Source: Rhodocyclaceae bacterium
Lineage (GTDB): Bacteria; Pseudomonadota; Gammaproteobacteria; Burkholderiales; Rhodocyclaceae
Direction of reading: 5' to 3'
Assembly (NCBI GenBank): GCA_016718525.1
Contig: JADKDD010000001.1
Span: forward strand, 1,550,001 to 1,614,000
Length of the DNA: 64,000 nucleotides
Below are positions 62,001 to 64,000 of the stretch, piece after piece (position 1 is the stretch's first letter; each line of letters starts with the position of its first letter). A program made the position numbers and the translations under genes. The notes under the pieces were generated by a model. The model searched no databases. It saw nothing but the letters and a program-made list of their open reading frames with translations, and had not been told where the DNA came from.

Positions 62001-62552
62001 CAGTATCCGAACATTAGGAAACACCTAGAAAAATTTCGCCCGCTTCTGGCGGCGCGTGAGCAGGCGGTCACCGAACCTCATAACTGGTTTTGGATTCGCG
62101 GGGCCAAACGAAAATCGCTCTTTTATCGCAAGGATTCGATAGTGGTTCCATACAGAGCGAATTCGAGTCGTTTTTCTGCCTGTAGCCAAGATATTTTTGG
62201 CGCAAGCGATGTCTATTTCATAACGTTAAAACAGGAGTTTTCTAATCGGACACTCCTTGGATTTCTCAACTCGTCACTCGTGTATTACCACTTGCGGCAT
62301 CGTGGAAAACGTAAAGGGGAAATCATTGAATACTTTAAAAGCCCTCTCGAAAGAATTCCAATCCATAAAAAATTGCTCGAAGATAGCATCTGTACAAAAT
62401 CATTTGAGAACGTCGTTGACAAAATTCTAGCGGCGAAGAAGCGCGATCCTGACGCGAACACAAGCGCACTGGAGCACGAGGTGGACGAGTTGGTCTATGC
62501 GCTCTACGACCTGACCCATGACGACATCGCGCTAGTCGAAGGCGCTTGCTAA
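59046..62552 (+). CDS. Eco57I-like (type IIG-style) DNA methyltransferase of the helicase pair
   Basis: 1168 residues. The first 450 residues contain an unrecognised or nuclease-like region (LVAFVAPDSQSWRFSYVRME; RLTPARRYSYLVGVYEE), then LGKVFENLIEENRRKGLGAF and YTPREIVHYMCQESLINYL. The N6-adenine MTase core follows: TVCDPAVGSGAFLVGMMNEI (motif I, about 530), YGVDIDTGAVEIAKLRLWLS, FDVVIANPPYLGESGNKET (motif IV, about 700). The C-terminal target-recognition part ends in YFKSPLERIPIHKK and a helical tail. It would methylate self DNA while the PLD-helicase attacks unmodified DNA (inference). From about 60.9 kb the GC content drops, consistent with an exchanged recognition domain. Confidence 0.9.
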   Translation: MDKTSAQRIVRDTFKASFDRKRFRDFISELCNGFDESKAISSMGVPDAFSVHIKSCQRLGTFESAEGELADVLIVHLTESFKLERTRTALRDFVAHKLKRDESYKEAGLVAFVAPDSQSWRFSYVRMEYETRRDPETGKIKSEERLTPARRYSYLVGVYEECHTAQTRFLPLLQNTSDKPTLSQIEDAFSVESVTKEFFGEYARLFVATEAALAALVEKDKTLRADFEAKHVNTADFTKKLLGQIVFLYFIQKKGWLGVAKGGKWGDGPRHFLRVLANQAIENNQNLFNDVLEPLFYDTLATDRGHEAWCETFQCRIPFLNGGLFEPLAGYDWENTEITLPNSLLTNRETNKAGDIGTGILDVFDRYNFTVMEDEPLEKEVAIDPEMLGKVFENLIEENRRKGLGAFYTPREIVHYMCQESLINYLDTALNHPLKPIGMVAPEPETPPLFVDSDEVPQAPTGQQEFLESTTRILVPREELAEWIGQSDQFAHYAAAIAAGTKGDHYPKPPASIRKYAREIDELLRDITVCDPAVGSGAFLVGMMNEIVRARMALTPYFNDIAERTAYHFKRRAIQYSLYGVDIDTGAVEIAKLRLWLSLVVDEEDVQQIKPLPNLDYKVVVGNSLIGVEKNLFNQGLFKKLEEIKPKFFNESDRNKKTQLKNQIDDLIHDLTNGCEVFDYEIYFSEVFHSKQGFDVVIANPPYLGESGNKETFRLISASPLGRRFYTRKMDLIYFFFHLALDLAKTDGSMCFITTSYWITADGAIKLRTDLKARASIRQLLNFGELRLFATAQGQHNMITLLTKSSDGDVARTLMTKRSGEAKPELVNSILAGKDPETDYFQIAPQQLFSGVDNHIRLWSTNVQAAGYGSAMLNLAKIDAMSRPLADYVECVFKGVETGCDVVRGELIQAALKKKLITPSMAGCWKIGMGIYVLSAEELGQLHLTSDEERDCVKPFYKNSDIMRYYTPFKKPRFLLYVDSSTDITQYPNIRKHLEKFRPLLAAREQAVTEPHNWFWIRGAKRKSLFYRKDSIVVPYRANSSRFSACSQDIFGASDVYFITLKQEFSNRTLLGFLNSSLVYYHLRHRGKRKGEIIEYFKSPLERIPIHKKLLEDSICTKSFENVVDKILAAKKRDPDANTSALEHEVDELVYALYDLTHDDIALVEGAC

Positions 62553-62587
62553 ATGTGCCCGCTCGACAAGGTTGCGTGATGAGGCTG

Positions 62588-62611
62588 AAAGTCGGCGCTG
62601 GCGATACGGCG
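62588..62611 (-). repeat. Dispersed repeat, island subfamily, copy 6
   Basis: Core GTCGGCGCTGGCGATAC, 35 bp after the methyltransferase stop. Confidence 0.85.
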
Positions 62612-62649
62612 CCGGCTCGGCGTTGATCAGATCGTCGCGCTGCGTCCAC

Positions 62650-64000
62650 TTACCCAGTGCGCACACTCCGCGCCTTCGGATTCACCCGATACCGCACATG
62701 CCCGCGCATCTGCCAGCCGGCCGCCTGGGCGTCGCGCAGCAGCCAGCCGGCTTCGGTCAACTCGTTGAGCGCTTCGGCGACGATCTCGGCGTCGTCGAGC
62801 AGGCTCCATTGCTTGCGATAGATGTCGCGGGCGGTGAAAGTTTCCTGTCCGTCGAGCGCGCCGGCTGCAATGCGGCGCGCCAACTCGCCAGCGGCTTGGC
62901 TTTGCAGCGTCTGGCCGAGGGCGAAGATGCGGCAAGCGTGGGCTTCGAGATAGCTGCACCAGCCTTGCGCGCGGCGCGCGGCGGATTCGGACACCGGGCC
63001 GGGCGGCTGGCCTTGCCCGATGGCGGCGGCGCGGTCGATCAGGTGAAACAACAGGGCCAGCGCGGCAAAGGTCTTGGGTTGCTTGGAGAGGTATTCGACC
63101 AGCAGCGGCGGCGCGTCCGGCGCTTCGATCTTGTTCAGGTGCAGGTCGTCATACCAGGCGGTGAAGATGGCTTGTCCGCCATCATCGAAACGCAGGTGCG
63201 GAATCGTGCCGTAGCGGTCGGTTTCGGCCAGCGCGGCGAAATCGGCGCGGCCCAGCGAATCGAAGATGGCGAAGGCGGTATCGCGTGCGGCGGCATCCGG
63301 GTATTCATCGACCATGCCGGCATAGGGCGCGGTGTCGGGATAGACCAGTAGTTGAAAGCGTTGCAGAAGGCCGTCGTTTTCCTGCCGCGCCTGGTAGAGG
63401 TAGCCGCGTACCTTGTCCGGCTGGGTGCCGCCGAGAATGGACACGCACATGTTGTCGCAGATGACATGCCCGCGCCCGATGCGGTCCAGCGGAAAGCTGC
63501 CGTGGCCGTTCCAGGCTTCAAGGTAGAAGGCGCGATCCTGCTCGTGGCCTTGCTTCTCCCAGCCTTTGAGCAGGCCGACGAGTTCATCGCGAAAGACCAG
63601 AATGCCGCGCGGGTTGGCGGATAGCAGATCGTGCAGGGCTTCGATGGTGGCGTCGTTGGTGCGGAAGCGTGCTTGCAGGTTGCCGGTGGGCGGGGTGGTA
63701 AGCGCGGCAAGTTCGAGCTTGATGACGGCGGCGGCGCGCGGCTCCGCAGAAAGTCGGCGCTGGCGGGACGGCGGTTCTTTCTTGCCTTTGGCTTCGACAT
63801 AGGCGTCGGCGGCAGCGGTGGCCCGCGCTTCTTCGCGTTCGGCCTTGATGGCGGCTTCGAGTTCCTTTTTCAGGAGCTTCTGCTTGATCTTGGTTTCGGG
63901 ATCGGCAGCGGCGGCCTTGGCCTGCTGGGTGCCGTCCTTGGCAGCAGATTCAAGCCGACCAAGCGCCTTGAGCATGTCGGAGAGCGCCGGAGTCTTCTTC
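62650..64000 (-). CDS. DUF3987 protein (5' end outside the window)
   Basis: At least 450 residues; the frame stays open to the window edge, so the N-terminus is missing. Conserved blocks: LQARFRTNDATIEALHDLLS, NPRGILVFRDELVGLLKGWE, RGHVICDNMCVSILGGTQPD, ETFTARDIYRKQWSLLDDAE. DUF3987 proteins occur in plasmids, ICEs and prophages beside primases and integrases and resemble primase/helicase-associated ATPase parts. A copy of the island repeat lies inside the gene at 63750-63773 and is read through in frame (PPSRQRRLSAEP). Supports the mobile nature of this end. Confidence 0.85.
   Translation of the reverse strand, partial: KKTPALSDMLKALGRLESAAKDGTQQAKAAAADPETKIKQKLLKKELEAAIKAEREEARATAAADAYVEAKGKKEPPSRQRRLSAEPRAAAVIKLELAALTTPPTGNLQARFRTNDATIEALHDLLSANPRGILVFRDELVGLLKGWEKQGHEQDRAFYLEAWNGHGSFPLDRIGRGHVICDNMCVSILGGTQPDKVRGYLYQARQENDGLLQRFQLLVYPDTAPYAGMVDEYPDAAARDTAFAIFDSLGRADFAALAETDRYGTIPHLRFDDGGQAIFTAWYDDLHLNKIEAPDAPPLLVEYLSKQPKTFAALALLFHLIDRAAAIGQGQPPGPVSESAARRAQGWCSYLEAHACRIFALGQTLQSQAAGELARRIAAGALDGQETFTARDIYRKQWSLLDDAEIVAEALNELTEAGWLLRDAQAAGWQMRGHVRYRVNPKARSVRTG
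63750..63773 (-). repeat. Dispersed repeat, island subfamily, copy 7 (inside DUF3987 gene)
   Basis: Core GTCGGCGCTGGCGGGAC. The only island copy within a recognised coding sequence; it keeps the frame open. Confidence 0.85.

Larger units (their letters stand above)
52124..64000. mobile_element. tRNA-Asn-associated defence island (left part; continues past the window)
   Basis: Begins at the tRNA-Asn 3' half and shows a rise in GC and a change of gene content: Abi_2, TIR, PLD-SNF2 helicase plus Eco57I-like methylase, DUF3987. Seven copies of one short repeat lie on the same strand. No integrase is in the visible part; it would be expected near the intact tRNA. Confidence 0.75.

Overview
The window looks like a chromosomal segment of a Gram-negative proteobacterium, most likely a betaproteobacterium (inference). 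It has CCA-encoding tRNA genes, TonB- and TlpA-type envelope proteins, lipoproteins with lipoboxes, a FliA-type sigma factor, class III alcohol dehydrogenase, an HU-like protein with an Ala/Lys-rich tail, and a mixture of catabolic and stress-signalling genes. Housekeeping genes are broken up by several layers of acquired DNA.

Layout. 1-4.5 kb: homogentisate-pathway dioxygenase (partial), a spermidine-synthase-like protein, an M20 amidohydrolase and the bifunctional NAD(P)H-hydrate repair enzyme. 4.56-10.1 kb: a 4.8 kb island inserted at the 3' end of an FMN-binding glutamate synthase gene. The island brought a replacement 3' end, so the target gene stays intact and a diverged, truncated copy is left on the far side. 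The island holds decayed ParB-like, SNF2-helicase and D12-methylase genes plus two intact ORFs, one with a DUF3883 domain. 11.6-17.7 kb: nadC (frameshifted), tRNA-Ser, a frameshifted zinc-ribbon/Vsr-like endonuclease gene flanked by similar short repeats, slyD, an M20 dipeptidase (frameshifted) and tRNA-Arg. 17.7-21.3 kb: a decayed integrative element with a serine recombinase, an RHH/Rep-type replication protein and two small ORFs. 21.5-34.8 kb: FkbM methyltransferase, formaldehyde detoxification, arylsulfatase, NamZ-like muramidase, DOMON protein, PHB-depolymerase-like esterase, PrsW-like protease and a 978-residue secreted metalloprotease/propeller/barrel protein.

34.9-38.5 kb is a compact stress-signalling operon: a GAF-SpoIIE phosphatase-HATPase protein, a STAS anti-anti-sigma factor, an ECF sigma factor and a membrane anti-sigma-like protein ending in about 27 copies of Ser-Ala-Asp-Lys. 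39.7-43.6 kb holds a glycosyltransferase, SDR epimerase and HpcH/HpaI-like lyase operon divergent from fliA. 44.1-46.6 kb encodes the most unusual protein here: a catalytically dead group-II-intron-type reverse transcriptase domain fused in one frame to a TonB-like transmembrane, coiled-coil and C-terminal domain. 46.7-51.8 kb holds small envelope and housekeeping genes.

From 52.1 kb to the end the window enters a defence island whose left edge is marked by the 3' half of a tRNA-Asn gene. It carries an Abi_2 HEPN gene with a terminator-like hairpin in its leader, a TIR-domain protein, a PLD-SNF2 helicase plus Eco57I-like methyltransferase pair, and a DUF3987 protein. Seven same-strand copies of a short repeat lie around these genes. 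The same repeat family, with a conserved 5-bp internal spacer, occurs as a diverged subfamily in the rest of the window.

Many genes (nadC, an M20 dipeptidase, the endonuclease, most genes of the 4.9-9.8 kb island, the Rep gene) carry single-base indels, often in short homopolymers. Either these loci are decaying or the assembly contains residual indel errors; the sequence alone cannot decide.
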